Assembly (NCBI RefSeq): GCF_001927245.1
Contig: NZ_MJUX01000001.1
Coordinates: forward strand, 868,001-932,000
Direction: 5' to 3'
Length of the DNA: 64,000 bases
Source of the DNA: Acuticoccus yangtzensis
GTDB lineage: Bacteria; Pseudomonadota; Alphaproteobacteria; Rhizobiales; Amorphaceae
How positions within the stretch are numbered: position 1 is the stretch's first letter; each line of letters opens with the position of its first letter. The notes beneath the pieces are model-generated. The model did not search any database and was not told where the DNA came from. It saw only the letters and a list, made by a program, of their open reading frames with translations. The translations under genes were made by a program, and so were the position numbers. Of this stretch, positions 8,880 through 17,797 are shown in pieces.

Positions 8880-9074
8880 GACACACACACCCATTCTTGA
8901 CCGCGTACGCAGCCGCAGAAACTCGGACCACTTGAAGAAACGGGCGGGACTGCAGACAACCCACGCTGTCAATCACCGCGCCCGTCGGAAGAAGTGCCGA
9001 GAGGCGGACCCGGTTCATCCCCGCCACTCCACGATGCAAGCCTCGGAACAGCCACGCCGGCCGGCCCGCCGCCC

Positions 9075-11768
9075 TCAGGCGATGCGGACCTTTGCGCTCC
9101 GTTCGTCCTCGAAGGCGATCGTGACGACACAGCGATAGCCTTCGTCGCTCCAGGACCGCTCTATCTCGATTTCCGGCCGACCGGCAATGGCGCGCATCAA
9201 TCGCGACCCTCCCCCTTCCTGAAGATCCCCAGCCGGTTGAATGCCGGGCTCCCTCCAATCGACGCAAAGGCGCACGAAATCGCCCTCCGTCTCGCCGCTG
9301 AGGGTGATGGCCACCGTCCCGTCGTGGGCCAGCGCGCCATGCTTGGCCGCGTTGGTGGCCAGTTCGTGGATCACCATCGAGACGTCGATCGCCAGCCCCG
9401 GCGGAAGCGGCACACGGCAGCTTCCGGTGATGGCGATGACCTGCTCCTCCTGGTCGAAGGGCCGCGTCTGCACGCGGATCAGCTCGGCGAGGTCCACCGC
9501 CGCATCGCGCCGGCTGACGTTGATGTCGTGCGCCAGCGCCAGAGCGCGCACCCGGCGCATCAGCCTGTCCGCTACCTCGGGCGGCATCGGCGCGTCCCGC
9601 AAGGTCAGGCGGATCACCGATTGCACGGTGGCGAGCGTGTTCTTCACCCGGTGCTGAAGCTCGTCCACCAGAATGCGGCGCTGCCGATCCGCCGCGTCGC
9701 GCCGCAGCGCCGCCGCCAGCACGTTGGCCGCCGACTGCAGGAACGCCGCATCGCGCTTGCTGAAGGTGCGGCGGCGGCGCGAATGCACGCCGATCACCCC
9801 GAACGGCTCTTCCGGCGCGCCGACGATGACGCTCATCCCGCTCACGATGCCCTCGTCCGTCAACAGACGGGGCTTGTCGAACCGCGCATCGGTGGCGAGG
9901 TCGGTGACGACGACCGCTTCCTGCACCGACAAGGTGTAGCCGGCCTGACTGCCGCGCCCGCCCTCCACGATTGTGCCGAGCGCGGCCGAAAAGCCGAACT
10001 TGGCCACCAGCTCCAGCGTATTGGAGGCAGGTACAACCTTGATGAACTTGGCGTATTCACACTTCAGCAGCGTCGCCAGGCGCTCCGGCAGTTCGGCGAT
10101 CATCGCCTCCGGCGGCATCCCCGCCAGACTGCGCCCTCCGAGGCGCGCCACATAGGCGTGCTGCTCGGCCCTCTGCTCGGCCACCGCTTGGGCGTGGGTC
10201 AGAGCCGAAATGTCGCGCGCGACGGCGATCACCCGCTTCGTCTCGCCGCTGCGCGACAGGACGGGGGCGGCCGAAAGGAGCACGTCGAAACTGCCGCCGG
10301 GGCCGACATAGCGGGCCTGCATGTCCTGCGCGACGCGGCCGGTCCGCCAGGCTTCGGCGGAGGGAAGCTCGTCCGGCCGCAGCTCGCGCCCATCCTTCAG
10401 CAGCATATAGGGGCCGACCGGAGAGCGTGGCGGGCCGAACTGCGAACCGAGGCCGAGCATCTTCTGGCCGTAGGCGTTGAGGTGGACGCGCTGGGAGAAG
10501 GGCGCATCGGAAATGGCGATGGAGATGGGCGCCAGGTCGAGCACGGTCTGAAGCGCGGCGAGCTCGGCCTCCAGCGCCGTGTTCATCGCGTCCATTCTGT
10601 CGTGCGCCTGCTTGAAGGCCGTCACCTCGACGAAGACGGCGACGATGCCGTCCACTTCGTGCGAGGCCGCATGGTAGCGGCTGAGCCGCATCAGGAAGGT
10701 GGACCCGTCGGCGTGGAGGCGAACCTCACGCTCCGATGCAGGGCCGCCCGCCATGACCTTGGCCGTCTCCTCCACCAGGTCGAGCCCGGCGATATGCGAA
10801 ACGACGTGGCAGATGGGCCGGCCGACATCCTCATCGGTGAGCGCCATCAGGCGCTGCATCGGCGGGGTGAAGCAGCGCACGCGGGCCGCACCGTCGAGGA
10901 AGAGGATGGCGACGTCGGTGGCGGCGAGGGATTCGGCGACGCCGGGCATGTTGAGCGCCGCCTTCTGCAGCGCCTCGACCCCGCCGATGAGCGAGGAGGT
11001 GATCATCTCGCGCCCCTCCGCCTGGAGCGCCGCTTCGGCGGCAGGGTCCGCCGCGACGGCCGACGATGTGGCGGACGGGGCGTTGTCCTGGGTCAGGCCC
11101 GGAAGCACCGGGGCGAGACTGTCGCCGCCGGCCTCCGCCACGCCTGCGCCGATGCCGACGTCCACGGAGCCGGGCGCTGCGGCCCCGTCATGACGGGGAT
11201 CGCCCATCACGACGGAGGGTGCAGCCGTGCTGGCCCCGGCCGCCCCGTAGGAGGCGGGGGCAAAAGCGTCGCCGGCGGTCTCGTCCGTCATGCAAATGTC
11301 GGCAGGGCCGGCGTGGACGCTCAGCGCATCCGCCCCCGCGATCTCGTCCTCGGCGGCGGCCGCAGCCGCTCCGCCGTCTTCCGGGGGCGCCTCCAATAGA
11401 ACGAGGTGACGCAGGCTCTCCCCGGCACCGCCGCCCACCGGGCGCAGGACGATCCGCACCGGCCGCGCCACGCCGCCCTCACCCCGGATCGCCGCCGTCC
11501 GTGCGATCGGCACGGCGGGGTTGGCGTCCTTCTCGACCCACAGCTCGGCCGCGGCGTGCGCCAGATCCGGGTGGAGGATGTCCGCCAACGACGCCTCGGC
11601 GCCCTCGACGGGAACAACCATGAGGCCGGACAAGGGGCCGCCCGTGTGAAGCACGCGGCCTTCAGCATCGACCAGGGCGAACGCCGGCCCCAACTCGTTC
11701 ACGATGATGCTGTGAATATGTTCGACCAGCGCGCGCGGTGTGCGCTCTCCGTCCACCGTCATCGACAT
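9075..11768 (-). CDS. Multi-PAS/GAF sensor histidine kinase of the HWE family
   Basis: 897 residues, starting at ATG 11768 with GGAGGAGAG about 8 bp upstream. No membrane helix is evident, so it is likely cytoplasmic. Order: N-terminal PAS-like domain, an Ala-rich linker (about 190-240), two further PAS domains (FLDGAARVRCFTPPMQRLM; HLNAYGQKMLGLG), a GAF domain (about 520-690) and the kinase core. The phospho-acceptor box LQHRVKNTLA (His ~706) and N-box HELATNAAKHGAL are the HWE/HisKA_2 hallmarks. These kinases often sense light, redox or stress in alphaproteobacteria. It is divergent from a receiver-only regulator at 12252, its likely partner. Signal unknown. Confidence 0.85.
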   Translation of the reverse strand: MSMTVDGERTPRALVEHIHSIIVNELGPAFALVDAEGRVLHTGGPLSGLMVVPVEGAEASLADILHPDLAHAAAELWVEKDANPAVPIARTAAIRGEGGVARPVRIVLRPVGGGAGESLRHLVLLEAPPEDGGAAAAAAEDEIAGADALSVHAGPADICMTDETAGDAFAPASYGAAGASTAAPSVVMGDPRHDGAAAPGSVDVGIGAGVAEAGGDSLAPVLPGLTQDNAPSATSSAVAADPAAEAALQAEGREMITSSLIGGVEALQKAALNMPGVAESLAATDVAILFLDGAARVRCFTPPMQRLMALTDEDVGRPICHVVSHIAGLDLVEETAKVMAGGPASEREVRLHADGSTFLMRLSRYHAASHEVDGIVAVFVEVTAFKQAHDRMDAMNTALEAELAALQTVLDLAPISIAISDAPFSQRVHLNAYGQKMLGLGSQFGPPRSPVGPYMLLKDGRELRPDELPSAEAWRTGRVAQDMQARYVGPGGSFDVLLSAAPVLSRSGETKRVIAVARDISALTHAQAVAEQRAEQHAYVARLGGRSLAGMPPEAMIAELPERLATLLKCEYAKFIKVVPASNTLELVAKFGFSAALGTIVEGGRGSQAGYTLSVQEAVVVTDLATDARFDKPRLLTDEGIVSGMSVIVGAPEEPFGVIGVHSRRRRTFSKRDAAFLQSAANVLAAALRRDAADRQRRILVDELQHRVKNTLATVQSVIRLTLRDAPMPPEVADRLMRRVRALALAHDINVSRRDAAVDLAELIRVQTRPFDQEEQVIAITGSCRVPLPPGLAIDVSMVIHELATNAAKHGALAHDGTVAITLSGETEGDFVRLCVDWREPGIQPAGDLQEGGGSRLMRAIAGRPEIEIERSWSDEGYRCVVTIAFEDERSAKVRIA

Positions 11769-12251
11769 GCGATCCGCTCTCCTCCCCCACCTATGCGGGC
11801 TTGATATGCGGTCGGTGGCTGGTCGAAACCGCGCGCAAAATCGCACCTCGCCCCCAGCACGGCCGAGTTTGAGGGCCACAATTTTTGGCTTAGCACCAAT
11901 GCGATTGTCAACTCGGCCGATGGACCATAAGAGCGCCTGCCTGACCCCTTTTCCGGCCGCAGACGCGGCCCATCCGCCACACGGCCGCCCGATTTGACAG
12001 TTCGACCACGCGCGATATCCCCAGCCCTCTCGCTTTCGGCGCGCGGTGCTCCATCTTCCTGCCGTGCTCCATCTCCTTCAGGTCATGGGGCTTCGCGCGC
12101 CGGCGTGGCGGACGGCGCGGGTCATGATCCCGATCCGGCATGCATCCTGCTGCCCGATCTGTCATATATCTGTCGCGAACGCCGCCACTGAGGTCCGTGG
12201 AGCTGATGTCTCTGAGTTGGTTCAATATGGTCGCCCCGAACGGGAATCCCC
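11769..12251. other. Divergent intergenic region between kinase and response regulator, 483 bp
   Basis: It separates the minus-strand kinase from the plus-strand receiver gene and must hold both promoters. It is locally AT-richer around 11870-11930. I found no clear sigma70 pair or EcfG-type GGAAC/GTT pair and no convincing gene. The far end carries the ribosome site of the regulator (CGGGAA before the ATG at 12252). Confidence 0.5.
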
Positions 12252-12692
12252 ATGTCTGACGACACACGCAGTATGTCCGACGACACATGCAGTTCATCGT
12301 CTGACGACAGGAGCAGTCCATCCGGCCTGCCGCGCGTTCTCATCGTCGAGGACGAAATGTTCATCGCACTCGAATTGTCGATGATCGTCGAAGATGCAGG
12401 GTTCGAGCCGGTCGGCCCCGCGGGCGACCCGGAGGCTGCCCTCGCCATCCTCGCCAGCGATACGCCCCATGCCGCCATCTTGGACATCAATCTCGGCCCC
12501 GGCGTCACCTCCGCCCCTGTGGCCGAGGCGCTGGCGGCCCGCGGCGTGCCGTTCATCTATCTGTCCGGCTACAACGCCAGCTTCGTGTCCGACAACATGC
12601 CCGCCGCGCCGCTGATGCCCAAACCCGTCGACCCGGCCGCCATCGTCTCCACCGTGCGCAGCGCCCTTCTCGCCACCGCCAGCGACGCCTGA
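12252..12692 (+). CDS. Receiver-only response regulator
   Basis: 146 residues. The CheY-like fold starts near residue 27: VLIVEDEMFIALELSMIVED with the acidic pair, phospho-acceptor Asp in HAAILDINLG (about residue 78), the conserved Ser in FIYLSGY and the Lys in PLMPKPVD. There is no output domain. Receiver-only partners of HWE kinases are known to relay phosphate to other proteins. The first ~24 residues are a triplicated Ser/Asp-rich tract (SDDTRSM, SDDTCSS, SDDRSS) encoded by imperfect 21-bp direct repeats. This tract is not part of the receiver fold, and a second in-frame ATG lies at 12273. Confidence 0.85.
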   Translation: MSDDTRSMSDDTCSSSSDDRSSPSGLPRVLIVEDEMFIALELSMIVEDAGFEPVGPAGDPEAALAILASDTPHAAILDINLGPGVTSAPVAEALAARGVPFIYLSGYNASFVSDNMPAAPLMPKPVDPAAIVSTVRSALLATASDA

Positions 12693-12830
12693 ACCGCGCA
12701 GCAGAGCGCCCGTGCCGGACCCGCCCGGCGCTCTCGGCCGGCTGCGCTCCCCGCATAATCGGCGCCTCACCGCTTTATCGCCGGACACGGGCGGGACTAT
12801 GCTGCGCCCGACCTGCCGACGAGAGACCCG

Positions 12831-13763
12831 ATGCCCGCCCCCACCAGCGACCACAAGACCACCCACGACGCCGCCGACGACCCGCGCAACGAGACGATCC
12901 TCATCTACGTCAACGGCGTGCTGAAGCCGAAGGCCGAGGCTACCGTCTCGGTCTACGATTCCGGCTTCATGCTGGGCGACGGCATGTGGGAAGGGATGCG
13001 CCTGCACAACGGCAAATGGGCCTTCTTCGGCGACCACATGGACCGCCTCTTCGAAAGCTGCAAAGCCGTCTCCCTCGACATCGGCATGACGCGCGAGGAG
13101 ATCGCCGCCGCCCTCGCCATGACCGCCGACGCCAACGGCATGACGAACGACGTCCACTGCCGCCTGATGGTCACCCGCGGCACCAAGGTCCGCCCCTTCC
13201 AGCACCCGTCCTTGTCGCGCTCCGGCCCCACCGTGGTCATCATCATGGAGCACTCGGTGCCGACCGCCGGCAGCGGACGCGGCATCCGCCTCGCCACCGT
13301 GCCCCAGGTGCGCGGCCTGCCGATGAGCCAGGACGCGAAATACAACTCCCACTCCAAGCTCAACTGCATCCTCGCCTGCCTCCAGGCCGAAGAGGCCGGC
13401 GCCGACGAGGGGCTGATGCTCGACCCCTTCGGCTTCGTGAACACCACCAACGCCTGCAACTTCTTCATCGTCAGGAAGGGCGCCGTGTGGACCTCCACCG
13501 GCGACTACTGCATGAACGGCGTCACCCGCCAGAAGGTGATCGACCTCTGCCGCGACAACGCCATCCCCGTGTTCGAGCGGAACTATTCCCTGTTCGACAC
13601 CTACGGCGCGGACGAAGCCTTCCTCACCGGCACCCACGGCGGCCAGACCCCCGTCGCGATGATCGACGGCAAACCGATCGGGACGCGCCCCGGCGGCGGC
13701 GGCCCTGTGCTGGACCGCATCCGCGCCCTCTACAAAGACCTCGTCGCCCGCGACACGGCCTGA
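12831..13763 (+). CDS. Class IV (branched-chain/D-amino acid type) PLP aminotransferase
   Basis: 310 residues. The fold-type IV pattern is clear: IYVNGVLKPKAEATVSVYDSG at 25-45, GDGMWEGMR at 49-57, and the PLP lysine in SHSKLNCILA (about Lys176), followed by DEGLMLDPFGFVNTTNACNFF. Members transfer amino groups to 2-oxo acids (BCAT, D-amino acid transaminase) or lyse aminodeoxychorismate; motifs favour a transaminase. The next gene, 16 bp downstream, is an AlaE-type alanine exporter. Alanine is therefore a plausible product (amino acid + pyruvate to oxo acid + alanine). Donor unknown. Confidence 0.8.
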   Translation: MPAPTSDHKTTHDAADDPRNETILIYVNGVLKPKAEATVSVYDSGFMLGDGMWEGMRLHNGKWAFFGDHMDRLFESCKAVSLDIGMTREEIAAALAMTADANGMTNDVHCRLMVTRGTKVRPFQHPSLSRSGPTVVIIMEHSVPTAGSGRGIRLATVPQVRGLPMSQDAKYNSHSKLNCILACLQAEEAGADEGLMLDPFGFVNTTNACNFFIVRKGAVWTSTGDYCMNGVTRQKVIDLCRDNAIPVFERNYSLFDTYGADEAFLTGTHGGQTPVAMIDGKPIGTRPGGGGPVLDRIRALYKDLVARDTA

Positions 13764-13779
13764 GCCCGCCGCCCCGCCC

Positions 13780-14208
13780 ATGCGCAGCTTCATCGCCGAC
13801 ACCCTCGCCCTCGTCGTCTTCTTCACCATCGTCGGCGCCCTCAACGAACACTTCATCGCCGGGATGACGTGGGCGGAGGTCGCCCGCTCACGCACCATCG
13901 GCGCCCCCTTGATGGTGCTCACCGCGCGGCCCTACGGCCTGTGGCGCGACGCGCTCGTCGCCCGCCTCGCCCCGCCGGTGCCGCGCGTCGCCGCCGACGC
14001 CCTCGCCCTCCTCCTCTTCCAGGTGCCGATCTATGTCGCCATCCTGTGGGTCAGCGGGGCCAGCGCGGCCGGTCTCGCGCAAGGCGCCGCGGGGTTCGCC
14101 GTCCTCATGTTCGTCGTCGGCCGCCCCTACGGCCTGTGGCTCGACTTCGTGCGCGCCCGCTTCGGCCTCACACCCGGCGGCATGAAACCCATGACGCTCG
14201 GCGACTGA
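13780..14208 (+). CDS. alaE: L-alanine exporter AlaE family
   Basis: 142 residues, close to the 149 of E. coli AlaE. It has four predicted membrane segments. The family landmarks are ADTLALVVFFTIVGALNE at the start, RPYGLWRDAL, DALALLLFQVPIYVAIL and the C-terminal GRPYGLWLDFVRARFGL. The protein should sit in the inner membrane and export alanine by proton antiport. It begins 16 bp after an aminotransferase gene, so the two are almost certainly cotranscribed. Confidence 0.85.
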   Translation: MRSFIADTLALVVFFTIVGALNEHFIAGMTWAEVARSRTIGAPLMVLTARPYGLWRDALVARLAPPVPRVAADALALLLFQVPIYVAILWVSGASAAGLAQGAAGFAVLMFVVGRPYGLWLDFVRARFGLTPGGMKPMTLGD

Positions 14209-14227
14209 GCACAGGGCGGCCGCGTCA

Positions 14228-14249
14228 CGCCGGACGAAATCGTCTGGCG
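14228..14249 (+). terminator. Hairpin after alaE
   Basis: CGCCGGACGA and TCGTCTGGCG pair over 10 bp with one G-T, around a tiny AA loop, 19 bp after the alaE stop. Only a weak AT tail follows, so termination is plausible but not certain. Confidence 0.35.
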
Positions 14250-14343
14250 AAATGTTGACACGGCCCCGCCCCGCGCCACAGTGACATCAAACGCCCGCCG
14301 CTCCACGACGGCGGGTCGACACAAAACGGGGAAGGACACGACC

Positions 14344-15387
14344 ATGACGGGTGCCGCGACACGCGACCCTCTCGGCGACGGGGCCGCGCCGCCCGCGCTC
14401 GAAGCCTGGCTTCAAACCAACGTCGCCGGCTACCAGGGCCCGGCCACGCTGGACAAGATCGCCGGCGGCCAATCCAACCCCACCTTCCGCGCCGTCGCCC
14501 CGTCCGGGCGCTACGTCATCCGCCGCAAACCGCTCGGCGAAACGCTGCCCTCCGCCCACGCCGTCGACCGCGAGTTCCGCGTCCTCTCCGCCCTCGCCTC
14601 CACCGACGTGCCCGTCCCCCCCGTCCACGCCTTGTGCGAGGATCCCGAAGTCGCCGGGCAGATGTTCTACGTGATGGACATGGTGCCCGGCCGCGTCTTC
14701 TGGGACCCGCGCCTCACCAACCTCACCGGGCCGGAGCGCGAAGGCATCTTCGCCTCCATGAACGAGACCATCGCCGCCATCCACCGGCTCGAACCCGCCG
14801 CCGTGGGGCTCGACGATTTCGGCAAGCACGGCGGCTATCTGGAGCGGCAGATCAACCGGTGGACGCGCCAATATCGCGCGTCGGAGACCGAGACGATCCC
14901 CGCCATGGAGCGGCTCATCGGCTGGCTCCCCGCCAACAAGCCCGCCGAAGGCCCCACCCGCCTCGTCCACGGCGACTACCGGCTCGACAACGTGCTGATC
15001 CATCCCACCGAGCCTCGCATCGTCGCCGTGCTGGACTGGGAGCTCTCCACCCTCGGCGACCCGCGCGCCGACTTCGCCTACCACGCGATGACCTGGCGCT
15101 TCGCCCCGGACCTCTTCCGCGGGCTGGAGGGGGCCGACCTTGCCGCCCTCTCCATCCCCTCCGAGGCCGACTACGTGGCCCGCTACGCCGAGGCCTCCGG
15201 CTTCGACCCGCGCGCCGACTGGACCTTCTTCCTGGCCCTCTCCATGTTCCGCATCGCCGCGATCGTGCAAGGGATCGCCAAGCGCGCGCTGGACGGCACC
15301 GCCGCCAATGCCGACGCCGCCGAGGTGGGCGCCAAGTGCCGCCCCATCGCCGAGCGCGCCTGCCGCATCATCGACGGCGAAGGCTGA
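14344..15387 (+). CDS. Aminoglycoside-phosphotransferase-fold kinase, ACAD10/LvaA-like
   Basis: 347 residues from ATG 14344, preceded by GGGGAAGGA. The APH-type kinase core shows an N-terminal lobe with YVIRRKPLGE and the catalytic loop VHGDYRLDNVLI followed by VLDWELSTLGDP, all key residues intact. This subfamily is found fused or adjacent to acyl-CoA dehydrogenases and SDRs. The characterised LvaA phosphorylates 4-hydroxyacyl-CoA. Here an SDR of the matching type follows 6 bp later, but no acyl-CoA dehydrogenase is present. Likely role: activation of a hydroxyacyl-CoA or small alcohol. Substrate unknown. Confidence 0.75.
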   Translation: MTGAATRDPLGDGAAPPALEAWLQTNVAGYQGPATLDKIAGGQSNPTFRAVAPSGRYVIRRKPLGETLPSAHAVDREFRVLSALASTDVPVPPVHALCEDPEVAGQMFYVMDMVPGRVFWDPRLTNLTGPEREGIFASMNETIAAIHRLEPAAVGLDDFGKHGGYLERQINRWTRQYRASETETIPAMERLIGWLPANKPAEGPTRLVHGDYRLDNVLIHPTEPRIVAVLDWELSTLGDPRADFAYHAMTWRFAPDLFRGLEGADLAALSIPSEADYVARYAEASGFDPRADWTFFLALSMFRIAAIVQGIAKRALDGTAANADAAEVGAKCRPIAERACRIIDGEG

Positions 15388-15393
15388 GCCGCC

Positions 15394-16173
15394 ATGCAGA
15401 TCGAAGGATGCCGCGCCCTCGTCACCGGCGGTGCCGCCGGCATCGGCCGCGCCCTCGCCGAAGCGCTCGCCGCCGCCGGCGCCCACGTCGTCGTCACCGA
15501 CATCGACGGCGACGGCGCCGCCCGCGTCGCCGCCGCCATCGGCGGCCGCGGCGCTGCGCTCGACGTCACCGACCCCGCCGCGATGGAAGCCCTCGTGGAC
15601 ACCGTGGAGGCCGAGGACGGGCCCATCGGCCTCATGGTCTCCAACGCCGGCATCGCCACCGGCTTCAACGCCTACGACAACGCCGCCGGGCCGGACGACG
15701 CCACGTGGCAAAAGGCGTGGGAGGTCAACGTTCTCGCCCACATCCGCGCGGCGCGCATCATGGTGCCGCGCATGAAGGCGCGCGGCGGCGGCCACTTCCT
15801 GCACACCATCTCCGCCGCGGGCCTCCTCAGCCAGATCGGCAGCGCGGTCTATTCCACCACCAAGCACGCCGCCGTGGGGTTCGCCGAAAACCTCGCCATC
15901 ACCCACCGCGACGACGGCATCCGCGTCACCATCCTGTGCCCGCAAGGCGTGGATACGGCGATGCTGGCGGCCATCGGCGGCGGCGCGGAATCGGCGGACG
16001 GGGTGCTGACGTCGGCCGATGTCGCCGCCGCCGCGCTCGCCGGCCTCAGGGAGGACCGCTTCCTCGTCCTTCCCCACGCCGAGGTCGCCGGCTACATGGC
16101 GCGAAAGGCGGCCGACTATGAACGGTGGATCGGTGGTATGGCGAAGTTCCAACGGACCCTGCGCCGAAGCTGA
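15394..16173 (+). CDS. Short-chain dehydrogenase/reductase
   Basis: 259 residues with the classical SDR set: TGGAAGIG cofactor loop (about 11-18), SNAG (about 86-89), and YSTTK (Tyr-x-x-x-Lys). It uses NAD or NADP to oxidise or reduce a hydroxyl/keto group. The C-terminus ([17 protein letters not shown]) resembles SDRs that accompany ACAD10-type phosphotransferases, and its gene follows one 6 bp upstream. An L-fucose dehydrogenase role next to fucU was considered and is less likely. Confidence 0.8.
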   Translation: MQIEGCRALVTGGAAGIGRALAEALAAAGAHVVVTDIDGDGAARVAAAIGGRGAALDVTDPAAMEALVDTVEAEDGPIGLMVSNAGIATGFNAYDNAAGPDDATWQKAWEVNVLAHIRAARIMVPRMKARGGGHFLHTISAAGLLSQIGSAVYSTTKHAAVGFAENLAITHRDDGIRVTILCPQGVDTAMLAAIGGGAESADGVLTSADVAAAALAGLREDRFLVLPHAEVAGYMARKAADYERWIGGMAKFQRTLRRS

Positions 16174-16188
16174 CCACGAGGCTGTGCC

Positions 16189-16626
16189 ATGCTGAAGACC
16201 ATCGACCCCCTCCTTTCGCCCGAACTCCTCTTCGCGCTTGCGGCCATGGGGCACGGCGACCGCATCGTTCTGGTGGACGCCAACTTCCCCGGCACCAGCG
16301 TCGCCGCCGACACCGTCACCGGCAACATCCTGCGCTGCGACGCGGACATCGTGAGCGCTCTCAAGGCCGTGCTCACCCTCCTGCCGCTCGACACCTTCGA
16401 GCCGAACCCCGCCGTCGGCATGCAGCCGGTGGACGACCCCGCCTCGATGCCGCCCGTGGTGGCCGAGATGGCCGCCGTGATCGCCGCCGAAGGCTTCGAA
16501 TACAGCGCCATCGGCCGCTACGACTTCTACGACGCCGCGCGCGAATCCTTCGCCGTGGTGCAGACCGCCGAGCGCCGCTTCTACGGCAACATCATTCTGA
16601 CCAAGGGCGTCATCCCGCCGGCCTGA
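16189..16626 (+). CDS. RbsD/FucU-family sugar mutarotase
   Basis: 145 residues. MLKTIDPLLSPELLFALAAMGHGD at the N-terminus carries the catalytic His of the family; FEPNPAVGMQPV and the C-terminal ERRFYGNIILTKGVI are FucU-like. It should interconvert alpha and beta anomers of a free sugar, probably L-fucose or a related one. It begins 15 bp after the SDR, so it may be transcribed with it. The fuconolactonase-like gene and sugar transporter follow after a 181-bp gap. Confidence 0.8.
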   Translation: MLKTIDPLLSPELLFALAAMGHGDRIVLVDANFPGTSVAADTVTGNILRCDADIVSALKAVLTLLPLDTFEPNPAVGMQPVDDPASMPPVVAEMAAVIAAEGFEYSAIGRYDFYDAARESFAVVQTAERRFYGNIILTKGVIPPA

Positions 16627-16807
16627 CGCCCGCCCCCGGCGGCTCGGCGTTCGGCCGCCCGCCCCCGCCCGGCACACCCCGTTGCGCGGGCGGTGTACAG
16701 GTCCGCTCTCCTTCGATTAGCATCCCCTCAGATGCTCGCCAGAAGCATCGACGGAGGACACGCATGAGGACGAGCGAACGGCCCCGCCCGCGCCGGACGG
16801 GTGCGGC

Positions 16808-17797
16808 GTGACGCACGACGCCGCCGCTGCCCCGCCGGGCGACGACGCCGCCCACGGCGCGGCCCCGGATCGCACGGCGCAAGATCCCGCCACCCGCGAC
16901 GGCGGCGCGCAGCAGGGCGCGCACCGGATCGATGCCCACTGCCACCTGTGGCGCCTGGCGCGCGGCGATTATGGCTGGCTGACGGGTGAGGACAGCGGCG
17001 ACGCGCTCGCCCCCATCCGCCGCGATTTCGAGCTTGCCGACCTCGCCGCCGTCACCCGCCGCGCCGGCATCCACCGCGCCGTCGCCGTCCAGGCCGCGCC
17101 CACGGTGGAGGAAACATATTTCCTCCTGCGTTTCGCACGCGAAACACCTCTGGTTGCAGGCGTCGTCGGCTGGGCCGACCTCTCCGCGCCGGATGCAGCC
17201 GCCACCATTGCCGCCCTCGCCGCCGATCCCGCCCTCAAGGGCCTGCGCCCCATGCTGCAGGACCTCCCGGAAGACGACTGGATCACCCGCCGCCCCACCG
17301 CCGCCGCCCTCGCCGCCATGAAGGCCGCCGCGCTGAGGTTCGACGCTCTGGTGATGCCGCGCCACCTCGCCCCCCTCCTGCGCTTCCTCACCGCCCACCC
17401 GGACCTTCCGGCGATCATCGACCACGCCGCCAAACCGGCGCTGGCCGCCCCGCCGGGCGACCCCCGCCACGCCCTCTGGCGCGCCGGCATGGCCGCCCTC
17501 GGCCGCGAGACCGGCGCCCGCGTCAAACTCTCTGGCCTCCTGACCGAGATGCCGCCCGTCACTTCGGCCGCCGAAGCCGCCGCCCTCCTCCGGCCGCTCC
17601 TCGCCGACCTGCTGGAATGGTTCGGACCGTCCCGCATCGTCTGGGGCTCCGACTGGCCGGTCCTCACCCTCGCCGCCCCCTACGCCCTGTGGGACGAGAC
17701 GACCACGCTGCTCCTGGCGGACCTCTCCCCGGACAACCGCGCCGCCATCCAGGGCGCCAACGCCGCCCGCTTCTACGGCCTGGAGGATGCGCCATGA
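16808..17797 (+). CDS. Amidohydrolase-2 family lactonase, L-fuconolactonase-like
   Basis: 329 residues from GTG 16808. After a ~38-residue Ala/Asp-rich start comes the metal motif IDAHCHLW (His44, His46). Later blocks are [40 protein letters not shown] and, near the end, [12 protein letters not shown] with the metal-binding Asp. This is the TIM-barrel sugar-lactonase group. With FucU upstream and a sugar ABC transporter overlapping downstream (ATGA at 17794-17797), hydrolysis of an aldonolactone such as L-fuconolactone fits. The extended N-terminus may be shorter in reality. Confidence 0.75.
   Translation: MTHDAAAAPPGDDAAHGAAPDRTAQDPATRDGGAQQGAHRIDAHCHLWRLARGDYGWLTGEDSGDALAPIRRDFELADLAAVTRRAGIHRAVAVQAAPTVEETYFLLRFARETPLVAGVVGWADLSAPDAAATIAALAADPALKGLRPMLQDLPEDDWITRRPTAAALAAMKAAALRFDALVMPRHLAPLLRFLTAHPDLPAIIDHAAKPALAAPPGDPRHALWRAGMAALGRETGARVKLSGLLTEMPPVTSAAEAAALLRPLLADLLEWFGPSRIVWGSDWPVLTLAAPYALWDETTTLLLADLSPDNRAAIQGANAARFYGLEDAP

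Noticed and set aside
14255-14283. TTGACA followed 17 bp later by ACAGTG as a promoter for the phosphotransferase gene
   Set aside because: The -35 is perfect but the -10 is poor, and the spacer is almost all G/C. Not listed as a feature.
15394-16173. SDR next to fucU as an L-fucose dehydrogenase
   Set aside because: Its C-terminal pattern and 6-bp linkage to an ACAD10-type phosphotransferase fit that enzyme group better. Fucose dehydrogenation remains untested.
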